Shown piece after piece: positions 16,665 to 24,884 of a DNA stretch of 56,031 bases. The stretch comes from Acetobacteraceae bacterium (lineage in GTDB: Bacteria > Pseudomonadota > Alphaproteobacteria > Acetobacterales > Acetobacteraceae), in contig PLSD01000037.1 of assembly GCA_003164135.1 (NCBI GenBank), forward strand, positions 1 to 56,031. Direction: 5' to 3'. A program made the position numbers and the translations under genes. The notes under the pieces were generated by a model that did no database searches, was not told where the DNA came from, and saw nothing but the letters and a program-made list of their open reading frames with translations. How positions within the stretch are numbered: position 1 is the stretch's first letter; each line of letters begins with the position of its first letter.

Positions 16665-17744
16665 ATGATCATCGCTCAGACGGCCTTAGCGGAGGCGGCC
16701 GCCATGTCGACCGGGCTGGGGCTGAACGTTCCGCCCGAGCGCTCGCTGCCAGCGGTGTTTGCCGACCCGGCATCGCAAGCTGTGCAGGCGATGCTGGACC
16801 GTCTGGCGCCGACCGACGCCATGCTGCTGATCATCGGGGAAACCGGGACGGGCAAGGAAATGGCGGCTCGTTACGTCCATGCGCAGAGCCGCCGCCGGTC
16901 GGGTCCCTTTCTCGCGGTGAATTGCGGGGCGTTGAGCGACACGCTTGCCGAAGCCGAGCTGTTCGGCCACGAAAAGGGCGCGTTCACCGGCGCGGTACGG
17001 GCGCAGCGCGGCTGGTTTGAGGCCGCCTCTGGCGGCACCTTGCTGCTTGATGAGATCGGTGACCTGCCGCTGCCTTTGCAGGTCAAACTGCTGCGGGTCC
17101 TGCAGGAGCGCGAAGTGACCCGGCTCGGCTCCCGGGTTGCGACCCCGATTAATGTCAGGGTGATCGCTGCCACCAATGTCGATCTGCATTCGGCGATAGC
17201 CGAAAAGCGCTTTCGCGAGGATTTATATTTCCGGCTGAACGTGGCCACCATCACGCTGCCGCCACTGCGTGAGCGCAAAGGTGCGCTACCGATTTTGGCG
17301 CAGCATTTCGTAAAGCTTTACGGCGACCGGCTAGGGCGGCCGAACATCCGGATCAGCAGTGACGCGCTCGTCAGGCTCGCTTGCCACGCTTGGCCGGGAA
17401 ATATTCGGGAGCTCGAGAATGTCATCCACAATGCGGTGCTGCTGACGCACGGCGAGATGATTCAAAGCGGTCATTTGCAACTGATGCCGCCGCCGCAGGA
17501 GATATCGCGCGGTGCTGACCCGCTCGAACCCTCGCTGCGTGTCCTTTTCCAAAAAGCCATACAGGATGGCGCACCAAATTTGTTCGCGAGGGTTGAGCGG
17601 ACGCTGGTGCAATCGGCGTTCGATCTGGCGGACGGCAATCAGGTTCGCGCCGCCGAATATCTTGGTGTCAGCCGCAACACGTTGCGCAGGCAACTATCCC
17701 ATATGGGCATATTACCGTTGCGCCGCCGGGTCGTATCAGGATAG
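16665..17744 (+). CDS. sigma-54-dependent activator without sensory domain (PspF-like layout)
   Basis: Enhancer-binding protein that would remodel sigma-54 RNA polymerase. From the ATG at 16665 (RBS GGAG upstream; an in-frame GTG at 16623 is the alternative) it has 359 residues. After only about 30 residues comes the AAA+ domain, with Walker A GETGTGKE (58-65), the sigma-54 contact loop GAFTGA (105-110), Walker B GTLLLDEIGDL and the R-finger region FREDLYFRLNV. It ends in a Fis-type helix-turn-helix (AAEYLGVSRNTLRRQLSHMG). There is no receiver, GAF or PAS domain, so control must come from a partner protein or its own level. It lies between two PstS-like genes that it may control. Confidence 0.9.
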   Translation: MIIAQTALAEAAAMSTGLGLNVPPERSLPAVFADPASQAVQAMLDRLAPTDAMLLIIGETGTGKEMAARYVHAQSRRRSGPFLAVNCGALSDTLAEAELFGHEKGAFTGAVRAQRGWFEAASGGTLLLDEIGDLPLPLQVKLLRVLQEREVTRLGSRVATPINVRVIAATNVDLHSAIAEKRFREDLYFRLNVATITLPPLRERKGALPILAQHFVKLYGDRLGRPNIRISSDALVRLACHAWPGNIRELENVIHNAVLLTHGEMIQSGHLQLMPPPQEISRGADPLEPSLRVLFQKAIQDGAPNLFARVERTLVQSAFDLADGNQVRAAEYLGVSRNTLRRQLSHMGILPLRRRVVSG

Positions 17745-17775
17745 GCGGCGAGTCGCTGTCTATGCCATAAAAAAA

Positions 17776-17797
17776 GCGGCCATCTTGCGATGGCCGC
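17776..17797 (-). terminator. intrinsic terminator behind PstS-like gene 2
   Basis: Stem GCGGCCATC/GATGGCCGC with loop TTGC (plus-strand view). On the minus strand it is followed directly by a run of seven T, a classic Rho-independent terminator, 29 bases after the stop of PstS-like copy 2. The plus-strand sigma-54 activator gene also ends nearby. Confidence 0.85.
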
Positions 17798-17825
17798 CTC
17801 TTCTTCAGCAGTTAGATTTTAACGA

Positions 17826-19124
17826 TTAGCGGCCGGCGTAGCTGGCGCAAGTCGTCGCGTTATCAATGTTCAGGTTGTAGCCGCTCGTGTTGCCCAAGAA
17901 GGTGTTCAAGACGGCTGTCTTGTAGGGTGCGGCAGCAGTGTTGGCGAGCGGCGCGAAGCCGTTGTTCTTGATGATCGTCACGAACGAGGCGGTGTTATAT
18001 TCAGCGGTCAGGAACTTGATGATGGCCGTACCCGCGGTCTTGTTCGCGTAGCAGGTGCTGAGATCCATCGTGGTGTAGCCAACAATGGGATAGCCGGCGG
18101 TGGTCTGCGGAACGGCCGGCACCCAGTTTTGGGGGTCCATGGCGGCCGCCAGGGTCGCCGGCGCCGTTGCGTTGGTCGAGCCCGGGCCAACATGCGACAA
18201 GGCAAGCTGCGTGTTCACAACGGTCGGCGCGTAGGCAACATTACCGGCCAGGGGGTTCTTGACTTTAGCAACCCGAAGGGTGGTCGTGTTCGCCGACAGC
18301 GGCGCGATCGAGGTGTAATCCGGGCTCAGGTAGCCGAAGCTGCCGGCGGTGGCGACCAGGTTAGCGGCGACATTGGCGCTGCCGCTTTCACCGGTGAAGT
18401 TCGCGGGGGCGGTCGGGAGCGCCCCAGTGGTCGTTCCGGTGGTAATGAAGTATTTGCTGATCGGAACCGGGAGAACGGGGAAGTTGGAGTTGGTTGCGTT
18501 GCAGACAGCGTTCAGATGCTGCGTGGTCAGGAAGCTCGTGCCGCTGCCATCCGAACGATATGTCACGTTAATGGTGGTGCCGGCCGGAATGGTGGAGACG
18601 AGCGTGTGCCAGTCGGTGATCTTGCCGGACAAAACGCCGCAGATCTGCGAGTCGGTCAGGGTCAGGCCGGCAGTCGTCGGCACCTTGCTCTCGTTGTACG
18701 CCATGGTGATCGGCACCCCGAAGGTTGGGATTTGGATCGCCGGGCCGTCAGCAGTCGAACCATTAGGGGCCGTGCCATAGCTGCCAGTGGCCGGGTTGGT
18801 GAGCTGCGACGCGGAAAGGGTTGCGTCGCTGGCGCCGATATCGACCTGCGTCCCGACGATCGTGCCATAGGTGAGCGTGCCGGCCGGAGGGCTAGAGAAC
18901 GTGGTGATGTTGTTGGTCAGGAACGCGCTCTGACCGCCGCCGCTACCGACCGCTGCGAAGTTGAACAGCACCTTCGGATTGAGCTTCGTGTAGGCCTGAA
19001 ATTCAGCGATGTAGGTCGGGGCCGCCAGGCTGGAGCCGCCGGCGTTAATGGTCGTCTGGGCATGCGCGGTGCCGAACGACAGCGCGGCAGCGAAAACGCT
19101 GCAAGCTAATTGGTTGCGGGTCAT
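17826..19124 (-). CDS. PstS-like phosphate-binding protein, copy 2
   Basis: Paralogue of the protein at 15045-16322. I start it at MTRNQLACSVFAAALSFG (ATG at 19122-19124, RBS AAAGGAC), giving 432 residues with a Sec signal ending TAHA. It carries the same motifs: INAGGSSLAAPTYIAEFQAY, VDIGASDATLSASQL, ICGVLSGKITDWHTL and NATTCASYAGR at the C-terminus. Main differences are an insert APNGSTADGP (about 120) and the region around ISKYFITTGTTTG. No sigma-54 element with correct spacing was found upstream, so the two copies are likely to be expressed differently. Its last 70 bases and its terminator are nearly identical to copy 1, a sign of recent duplication or gene conversion. Confidence 0.85.
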   Translation of the reverse strand: MTRNQLACSVFAAALSFGTAHAQTTINAGGSSLAAPTYIAEFQAYTKLNPKVLFNFAAVGSGGGQSAFLTNNITTFSSPPAGTLTYGTIVGTQVDIGASDATLSASQLTNPATGSYGTAPNGSTADGPAIQIPTFGVPITMAYNESKVPTTAGLTLTDSQICGVLSGKITDWHTLVSTIPAGTTINVTYRSDGSGTSFLTTQHLNAVCNATNSNFPVLPVPISKYFITTGTTTGALPTAPANFTGESGSANVAANLVATAGSFGYLSPDYTSIAPLSANTTTLRVAKVKNPLAGNVAYAPTVVNTQLALSHVGPGSTNATAPATLAAAMDPQNWVPAVPQTTAGYPIVGYTTMDLSTCYANKTAGTAIIKFLTAEYNTASFVTIIKNNGFAPLANTAAAPYKTAVLNTFLGNTSGYNLNIDNATTCASYAGR

Positions 19125-19244
19125 AGAACGGTCCTTTTGTGTGAATCTTACGGGTGTAGTTAAGGCTGCTGCGCCGGTTGAACGACAAGCGGGCACTCGA
19201 TAGCAGATTTGGATGGAAAATCTTGTTGCAACATTAAGAAACTT

Positions 19245-19647
19245 TTAAGTCAGTTGTGTCGCGAGTTTGTGATGGCCCCTGTGATCTTCTGGGGGATATC
19301 TGTTGCGGTGCGGGTCCGTTGCGTTGGAAACTGCGAGGGTGACGCGCATGACTTGGCCGCCCGCCAGCGGGCTGGGGTCGTCTTGCTGATAACTTACAGA
19401 GAGAGGGAGAGACGGGCGTAGATCGCCGGTGCCATGCCGAGCACGTGGTTCAGATCGCCAAGCGTGGCGAAAGGCTGCGCCACCGAGCCGGCGGCATATG
19501 TTCGCTTGGCGCGGGCGCGCATCGCGGCTGGCGGCGTGACTTGCACCATCAACAAGCCGTCGCAAAAAGCCTTGGCAAAAAGCGTTGGAACGCCAGGACC
19601 TAGAGCACGAGCAGCGCATAGCCGCACTGATCGTGCTTGTGCATCAT
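19245..19647 (-). pseudogene. decayed second gspK (gspK2 remnant)
   Basis: An ATG at 19645-19647 overlaps the gspD2 stop exactly as gspK overlaps gspD. It opens with MMHKHDQCGYALLVL, matching the GspK leader RDRGFALLVVLW, but the next codon is TAG where GspK has Trp. Most of the middle domain is missing. A second frame then gives PFATLGDLNHVLGMAPAIYA, the conserved GspK hairpin segment (GspK here: PFADLSELADVIGMPPSLLA). Another frame change in a CTCTC-rich tract near 19400 leads to SVSYQQDDPSPLAGGQVM and a stop at 19245. The gene is clearly broken by a stop, a deletion and a frameshift. Confidence 0.78.
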
Positions 19648-21884
19648 TGCTGGATTTGAGACCGCAGGCGGGCATCTGGGTCGGCCGAGCTGGACGCGGG
19701 TTGCGCTGCGAGCGACGCCGGGACGTCGGCGGCGTCGGGCAATTCTGCGCGCAGGTCGGCGGTGAGGCTGGCGGCGTCTGATTGCGTGCGGATGACATGC
19801 GGCGTGATCAGCACGAGCAATTCCGTGCGGGTGCGCTGATTGTTCTGGGTGCTGAACAGATCGCCCAACAGCGGCACGTTCTTGAGGTACGGAATACCCT
19901 GATTCTGGTGCGAGTCCGAATCCGAAATCAGACCGGCGAGGCCGATGGTCTGGCCATCCTGGATGGCGACGCGCGAGGTGACGGCGCGATCCGAAAAGGT
20001 CGGGGAACTGATCCCCGCGGTGGTGACGGAGGGCTGCACGGCGCTGACCTCTTGGCTGACATCCAGCGTCACCAGCCCGCCGCTGCCGACATGCGGTGTG
20101 ACCTGCAGGATAACGCCGGTTTCCCGGTAGTTGATGGAATTGATGACGGGCGAACCGGAGACCAGTGTACTCTGCGAGGTTTGCGTCAGATACGGCACCA
20201 GGTCGCCGGCCTGCAGGCTGGCGGCCTGGCCGTCGAGCACCATCAATTCGGGCGAGGACAGCACATTGACCTTGGTGACCGATTGCAGGAGCGAAATGGC
20301 CAGAGGTGCCGCGTCCCCGCCAGAACCGGAGAGCACGAAGCCCGGGAAACTGGTCGCCAGCGCGGCGCTGGTGCCCTCGCTCAGCACCGCATTGATGCCG
20401 CCGGATTTGAAGAAGTACTGGGTGCCGTATTGCAGGGCGCTGTCCAGATCGACCTCGGCGATGGTGGCGTCGATCCGGACTTCCACGGGGGAGCTGTCGA
20501 TCTGGTCCAGCATGGCGCTGACGCGGTCGTCTTCCTCGGCGGTGGCGTAGATCAGCAGCGAATCGTTTTCATTGTCGGGGATGATTCGGATGGTGTCCGT
20601 CTCGGTGCCCGTGCCGCCGGAGGATAGCGGGCCGAGCAGCGCGCTGGCGCCGGCCGTTCCGCTCTGGTCCGTGGTTCCAGTGCTGGCCGGGGACGCGGTG
20701 CCGGAGTCGGTGGTACCGCTGGAGCCGGTGCTGCTGGTGCTACCGGTGGTGGTGGTGGTGGTGGTGCTCACCCCGCTGGTGCCGGACTGGCTGGAAAGCG
20801 TGGTGTTGACCTGACCAGTGGCCTGCGGCGTTGGCTGCGCTGTCACGTTATCAGGTGTGAACGCCTGCTGCAGGACATAAGCGGCGTCGTTGGCGCGGCC
20901 GTTGTGCAGATAATATACGTGCCAGCTGCGCAAGGACTCGCGCTCCACCTGGTTGAGCACGGCATATACACGCTGCGCATCGGCCAGCAGACTCTCGGTC
21001 CGCGCGATGACCAGCACGGCGTTGATGCGCTCAAGCGGGACCACTGTGATCGGCCCCTGCTGGCTGGGGTCGGTCGATTTGTTGAGCGCGGCGGAGAAGG
21101 CCGAAGCAAAATCCTTGGCATCGCCGCCGGTGACCGGGAACAGCTCGTAGGACTGGCCAGCCAGTTCATCGACGTCGAAGGCCTGGATGAGATCCACCAG
21201 CGCTTGGCGGCTGGATGGATCGCCCTCGACGATCAACGCGTTCTCGTCGGCTGCCGCTACGATTTTGGCAGTGCTGGTCACGTAGGGCTGCAGCATGGCA
21301 GCGAGCGGAGCGGCTTGCGCATAGTGCAACGGAATCACCGCGGCACCTCCCAGCGCGTCGTCGCCGGCGAGATTGGGCGTGGCCGCCGCCATATCCGCCG
21401 GCATCACGCGGTAGATGCCATTCGAGCGTACCAGCACAGCGTTGTTCTGCGCGAGCAGGGTCTGCAGCGTGGGAACCAGCGCATCGCGCGGCAGCGGGGC
21501 GACGGTGCGCAGGCTGACCGTGCCCTGGACGGCCGGATCGATGGTGTAATTCTGGTGCAGGATCGTGCCGAGGATCTCGTCCACGACCGTGTGGATATCG
21601 GTATCGGCAAAATTGAGTGAAATATCGCCTTGCGCGGACCCGGCGTTTGGCGCCGCAACACCCAGCGTTGCCGCCGGGCTGTAGCTGGCGATGGGTGGGA
21701 GCAGCGCATCGCCATTGTCGAGCTGGCCGTTGACGCGCGCGGTTTGTGGCACTGTTGGCAGGCTGATTTGCTGGACCAGGGGTTGCGGTTGGCGGGCGTT
21801 CATCGCTGACGTAGCCGGCAAGGTGGAGTGCGGTGCGGCGCAGGCGGAAAGGATGAGTGCGACGGCGGGGATGTAGCGTTTCAT
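19644..21884 (-). CDS. second type II secretion secretin, GspD2 (lipoprotein type)
   Basis: An intact 746-residue paralogue of the secretin at 2007-4286. I start it at MKRYIPAVALILSACAAPHS (ATG at 21882-21884) because this is a lipoprotein signal with lipobox LSAC; the open frame upstream is relic gspL sequence. N0 begins near ISLNFADTDIHTVVDEIL, and the core has SSPELMVLDGQAA and QVTPHVGSGGLVTLDV, nearly the same as in gspD. Its Ser/Thr/Gly linker contains seven consecutive Thr encoded by a triplet repeat (about 20745-20765). It lacks an intact partner gspL or gspK next to it, so it may serve the main T2SS as an alternative pore. Confidence 0.93.
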   Translation of the reverse strand: MKRYIPAVALILSACAAPHSTLPATSAMNARQPQPLVQQISLPTVPQTARVNGQLDNGDALLPPIASYSPAATLGVAAPNAGSAQGDISLNFADTDIHTVVDEILGTILHQNYTIDPAVQGTVSLRTVAPLPRDALVPTLQTLLAQNNAVLVRSNGIYRVMPADMAAATPNLAGDDALGGAAVIPLHYAQAAPLAAMLQPYVTSTAKIVAAADENALIVEGDPSSRQALVDLIQAFDVDELAGQSYELFPVTGGDAKDFASAFSAALNKSTDPSQQGPITVVPLERINAVLVIARTESLLADAQRVYAVLNQVERESLRSWHVYYLHNGRANDAAYVLQQAFTPDNVTAQPTPQATGQVNTTLSSQSGTSGVSTTTTTTTGSTSSTGSSGTTDSGTASPASTGTTDQSGTAGASALLGPLSSGGTGTETDTIRIIPDNENDSLLIYATAEEDDRVSAMLDQIDSSPVEVRIDATIAEVDLDSALQYGTQYFFKSGGINAVLSEGTSAALATSFPGFVLSGSGGDAAPLAISLLQSVTKVNVLSSPELMVLDGQAASLQAGDLVPYLTQTSQSTLVSGSPVINSINYRETGVILQVTPHVGSGGLVTLDVSQEVSAVQPSVTTAGISSPTFSDRAVTSRVAIQDGQTIGLAGLISDSDSHQNQGIPYLKNVPLLGDLFSTQNNQRTRTELLVLITPHVIRTQSDAASLTADLRAELPDAADVPASLAAQPASSSADPDARLRSQIQQ

Positions 21885-21999
21885 AATTGGCCGTCCTGGT
21901 CGAGTTGGGGCAGTGGGGCCGGTGCCGGCATGGCGGCAGCCGGGGCAGTGCTGCCGGTGAATGCGGGATGGGCTGCTGGAAACCGGGCTGCCAAGCGGC

Positions 22000-22112
22000 G
22001 AAACATGGTCGATGGCGACGATGAACGCATCCGGCTGCGCGGGTTGTCCGGGCGGATTTGGGGCCAGTGCGCGCAATTGGCGGAGCCACGACATGAAAAA
22101 CGCTGTGTTCAT
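22000..22112 (-). pseudogene. relic of a second gspL start
   Basis: The frame upstream of gspD2 starts at an ATG (22110-22112) and reads MSWLRQLRALAPNPPGQPAQ then PDAFIVAIDH. This parallels the GspL N-terminus VWWVDQMRSLVPGGASHASR, PDALIVVIDR. Similarity stops after about 40 residues, so the rest of gspL, plus gspM and the GspC/N-like gene, are gone between here and gspD2. With gspK2 it shows that a whole gspL-M-N-D-K block was once duplicated. Confidence 0.68.
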
Positions 22113-22400
22113 TATGGCTGGTTAGGCAGGATTTCTGGCCGAGTCATAACCGGTGGTTAAGCAGGTCGCTGGTCCAAGGATAATGAATATTTCGCGTCAA
22201 TGACCGGTGGCGGCCGGAGCGGCGACCATCTCCGGGCAGATTTGGCGCCAGCGCGCGCAATTGGCGATGCCACCACGTGAAGCACGCTGTGCCCGTTATG
22301 GCTGTTTTTAGGCAAGATTTCGAGCCGAGTCATTACTCGTGATTAAGCAGGTTGCTGGTCCAAGGATAATGAATATTTCGCGTCAATGACCGGTGGCGAC
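22029..22400 (-). repeat. imperfect tandem duplication, unit about 185 bp
   Basis: Two adjacent copies (about 22029-22214 and 22215-22400) share long identical stretches, for example GGTCCAAGGATAATGAATAT at 22171 and 22357, and GCGCGCAATTGGCG at about 22070 and 22253. The unit contains the relic gspL start: the second copy still reads RQLRALAPNLPG but has lost its ATG. The 22113-22548 gap otherwise has no gene I can support; a 67-residue minus-strand frame (22383-22586) ends inside the second unit and is probably chance or another relic. Confidence 0.8.
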
Positions 22401-22548
22401 TGAAGCGGCGGCCAACTCCGGCCAGATACGGGGGCCCTTCATAGTCAAATGTTTTAAGTACTCGACGTGCTGCTCGGCGGTGGGGCCCCGCGCCGAATTA
22501 CGTGGATTGGGTCCAGCATTTAATTGCTGACCAGCACCATAAATGTTC

Positions 22549-24546
22549 TCACAAACCAAAAGGATAGGTATCAGGAAGCCCTGCAAGTTCTTTGGTCTCG
22601 AAGGGGGTTACAGCCTGGGTTGCATCGAACCAGACGTACTCGTCGAATTGCTCCGGCAGCACGGCTTGGAAGTAATGGCTGCCGCGCTCGGTCTCTGGCC
22701 GGTAAATGACCCCGATTGCCCGCTCAAGGTGGGGAGTTAGCAATTTAGCGCGAACATGCGGGGCTGCATCAGCCCGTAGTGGCAGCAGGAAGCGGGGATG
22801 GCCGGTTTCGTGGCAGAGTCTCTCATAGCTTTGCGCAAGCGAGGGGCGCACGGTTTTAACCTCCATCGCGCCGTCCCAGTCGGATGCCGCGGCGACCGTT
22901 CCCGAATGGGTGCCAAAGCCGATGGAATAGGCATCGTCGCCAAATTCCTTTTTGCATAATTGGCCGATATTGAACTCGCCGCGTGTCGACATTTCCGTCG
23001 CCGCCGCATTGCCGATGTGCGAGTTATGCGCCCAGACGATGGCCTTGGCTTCCGTACCGTGAAAATGAAGCAGAGCCTTCAATGTTTCGAACATGTGATT
23101 GTCGCGCAGATTCCAGGAGGCATGGCTGCCTTGATACATGATCCGGTAATAACGCTCTGCATCCGTCACCAGCTTGGCGTTTTGCACCGCATCCATGAAG
23201 CGCTCACCGTCATGGGTTGCGTAGTCGCTTTGCTTGCGAAGGATATCTTCCAGCATACGGGCGACTTCTACTTCGCAGGTACGGAAGCGGCTATTCAGCG
23301 CCGCGCGGCCATATGTTGCGGGATCGGTTTGCCAGGGTGTCAGGCAACCGTAACGCTCGCGTGCAATGCGCGCGGATTCGGGGTCTATCTCATCAAGATA
23401 TTTTAGAATCGAACCGATTGAGGTGTAGAGGCTGTACAGGTCAAGACCGTAAAATGCGACCCGCTGCTGCGGTGTGTATTCTGCGTTATGGGCGTGCAGC
23501 CAATCCACGAACGAGCGGACCTCGTTGTTTCGCCACATCCAGGTTGGGAAGCGGGCAAATGCTGTCCACTCGCTTGGTGGAAACTCAAAGTGGCGGACGT
23601 AATGGTCGAGGCGCGCCACGTCAGGCCAATCGCCTTCAATTGCGATAAAACGGAAGCCTTTACGTTTAATCAACTCCTGGGAAATGCGTTGGCGCATCAG
23701 GTAGAATTCGGAGGTGCCGTGGCTTGCTTCGCCGAGCAGCACGACTCTTGCGTCACCGATACGGTCCATAAGCCTGTCGAGGTTGGCATCGCCGATCGAG
23801 TCGAACGGCTCGGCCGCGGCGGAGATGGCGTGAACAATATCCGCCTCGGCCAAGCGGCGCCTTGCCGGGCCAGGTGATGGCGGGGGTGGCAGCCCTTCCT
23901 CGGCCCAGCCCTCCTTGCCGATAAGCGGCACAAAACGAACATCGGCGAGGTCTTCGGTTTTGAAAATGCCGTGCGAGACGCGGGTGACACGCACAAGCTC
24001 CTGCGCGCGCGGATCCGTGCCGACGGGGATCACCAGCCGGCCGCCAATTTTCAATTGTTCTTTAAGCGACTCTGGAACCTCGGGCCCTCCCGCCGTGACG
24101 ATGATCGCATCGTAAGGTGCTTCTAGGGGCCAGCCCTGGCTGCCATCGGCATGCAGGACGTGGATATTTTTGTAGCCAAGAGATTTCAGCGTGGCGGCGG
24201 CGGTTTCGGCTAGTTGGCCAATGCGCTCCACGGTGTAAACTTGGGCGGCAATTTCGGCCAGAACGGCCGCCGCGTAGCCGGAGCCGGTTCCGATTTCGAG
24301 CACTTTTTCGCGCCCGGCCAGGCCCAGCGCCTCCGTCATCAGCGCCACGATATAGGGTTGGGAGATGGTCTGCTCGGCTGCGATGGGAAGCGGTGAATCT
24401 TCATAGGCAAACTCCTGAAGACGATCAGAAATAAACGCCTCCCGCGGCACCTTCCGGAGTGCGGCTAAAACCGGTTTGGATTGGATGCCGCGCGCTTCTA
24501 TTTGATTTTCAACCATATCAGCGCGAAGCTGTGAAAGATTGTCCAT
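22549..24546 (-). CDS. protein-L-isoaspartate methyltransferase / erythromycin esterase-like fusion
   Basis: Two-enzyme fusion of 665 residues. Residues 1-215 are a PCMT (repair of isoaspartyl residues with S-adenosylmethionine): PLPIAAEQTISQPYIVALM, then SAM motif VLEIGTGSGYAAAVLAE and GGRLVIPVG. After a Pro-rich linker (LPPPPSPGPARRR, about 219-231) comes an erythromycin-esterase/succinoglycan-synthesis-like domain (about 240-660) with VVLLGEASHGTSEFYLMRQR, FIAIEGDWPD and AIVWAHNSHIGNA, which carry the expected His and Glu residues. An RBS GGAGG precedes the ATG. Downstream of chaB-like and DUF3775 genes on the same strand, it probably belongs to a stress-response set. The esterase substrate is unknown; antibiotic resistance should not be assumed. 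Confidence 0.9.
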   Translation of the reverse strand: MDNLSQLRADMVENQIEARGIQSKPVLAALRKVPREAFISDRLQEFAYEDSPLPIAAEQTISQPYIVALMTEALGLAGREKVLEIGTGSGYAAAVLAEIAAQVYTVERIGQLAETAAATLKSLGYKNIHVLHADGSQGWPLEAPYDAIIVTAGGPEVPESLKEQLKIGGRLVIPVGTDPRAQELVRVTRVSHGIFKTEDLADVRFVPLIGKEGWAEEGLPPPPSPGPARRRLAEADIVHAISAAAEPFDSIGDANLDRLMDRIGDARVVLLGEASHGTSEFYLMRQRISQELIKRKGFRFIAIEGDWPDVARLDHYVRHFEFPPSEWTAFARFPTWMWRNNEVRSFVDWLHAHNAEYTPQQRVAFYGLDLYSLYTSIGSILKYLDEIDPESARIARERYGCLTPWQTDPATYGRAALNSRFRTCEVEVARMLEDILRKQSDYATHDGERFMDAVQNAKLVTDAERYYRIMYQGSHASWNLRDNHMFETLKALLHFHGTEAKAIVWAHNSHIGNAAATEMSTRGEFNIGQLCKKEFGDDAYSIGFGTHSGTVAAASDWDGAMEVKTVRPSLAQSYERLCHETGHPRFLLPLRADAAPHVRAKLLTPHLERAIGVIYRPETERGSHYFQAVLPEQFDEYVWFDATQAVTPFETKELAGLPDTYPFGL

Positions 24547-24626
24547 AAGGCCTCCATCTATATGCGATGTAGAGAAATTCCCGGCGGCAAAAAATTTTGA
24601 GAGAATGTTTCGAACGGCGTAGATCG

Positions 24627-24845
24627 TTATCCAGGATTAGGAATTTGAACCCAATAATCTCCTGCTTTCATATAGGACCGTTTTACGGCTGCCCACGCGA
24701 TCCGGTGCGCGATTTCCTCCTGCCTTGCGTCCCCGGCATGTGCCGCGAAGGCGTGATTAAAGGCTGCACGATAAATATCCTGCGCATGTTCCGGCAAATG
24801 TTCGCGGACGGGAGGAGGAAGATCGCTGTTTGTACGATATGGCAT
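24627..24845 (-). CDS. ChaB family protein
   Basis: A 72-residue protein with the ChaB pattern: LPPPVREHLPEHAQDIYRAA near the start and EEIAHRIAWAAVKRSYMKAG (about 43-62). ChaB was named as a cation-transport regulator, but its biochemical role is not settled. It is 39 bases after the DUF3775 gene and 80 bases before the PCMT-esterase fusion on the same strand. In alphaproteobacteria such small proteins often accompany stress genes; here that is inferred from context only. Confidence 0.82.
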   Translation of the reverse strand: MPYRTNSDLPPPVREHLPEHAQDIYRAAFNHAFAAHAGDARQEEIAHRIAWAAVKRSYMKAGDYWVQIPNPG

Positions 24846-24884
24846 AATTACTTTAATCTAAACCGGCTTTGATTCCGGTCGGGA

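Noticed and set aside
22383..22586. A 67-residue minus-strand frame after the PCMT-esterase gene.
   Set aside because: It overlaps the end of the fusion gene, has no recognisable family or RBS and ends in the tandem repeat. Kept only as a possible relic.
22549..24546. The esterase half as an acquired macrolide-resistance gene.
   Set aside because: The gene is fused to a housekeeping repair enzyme in a stress context without mobile-element signs; resistance is not supported by sequence.
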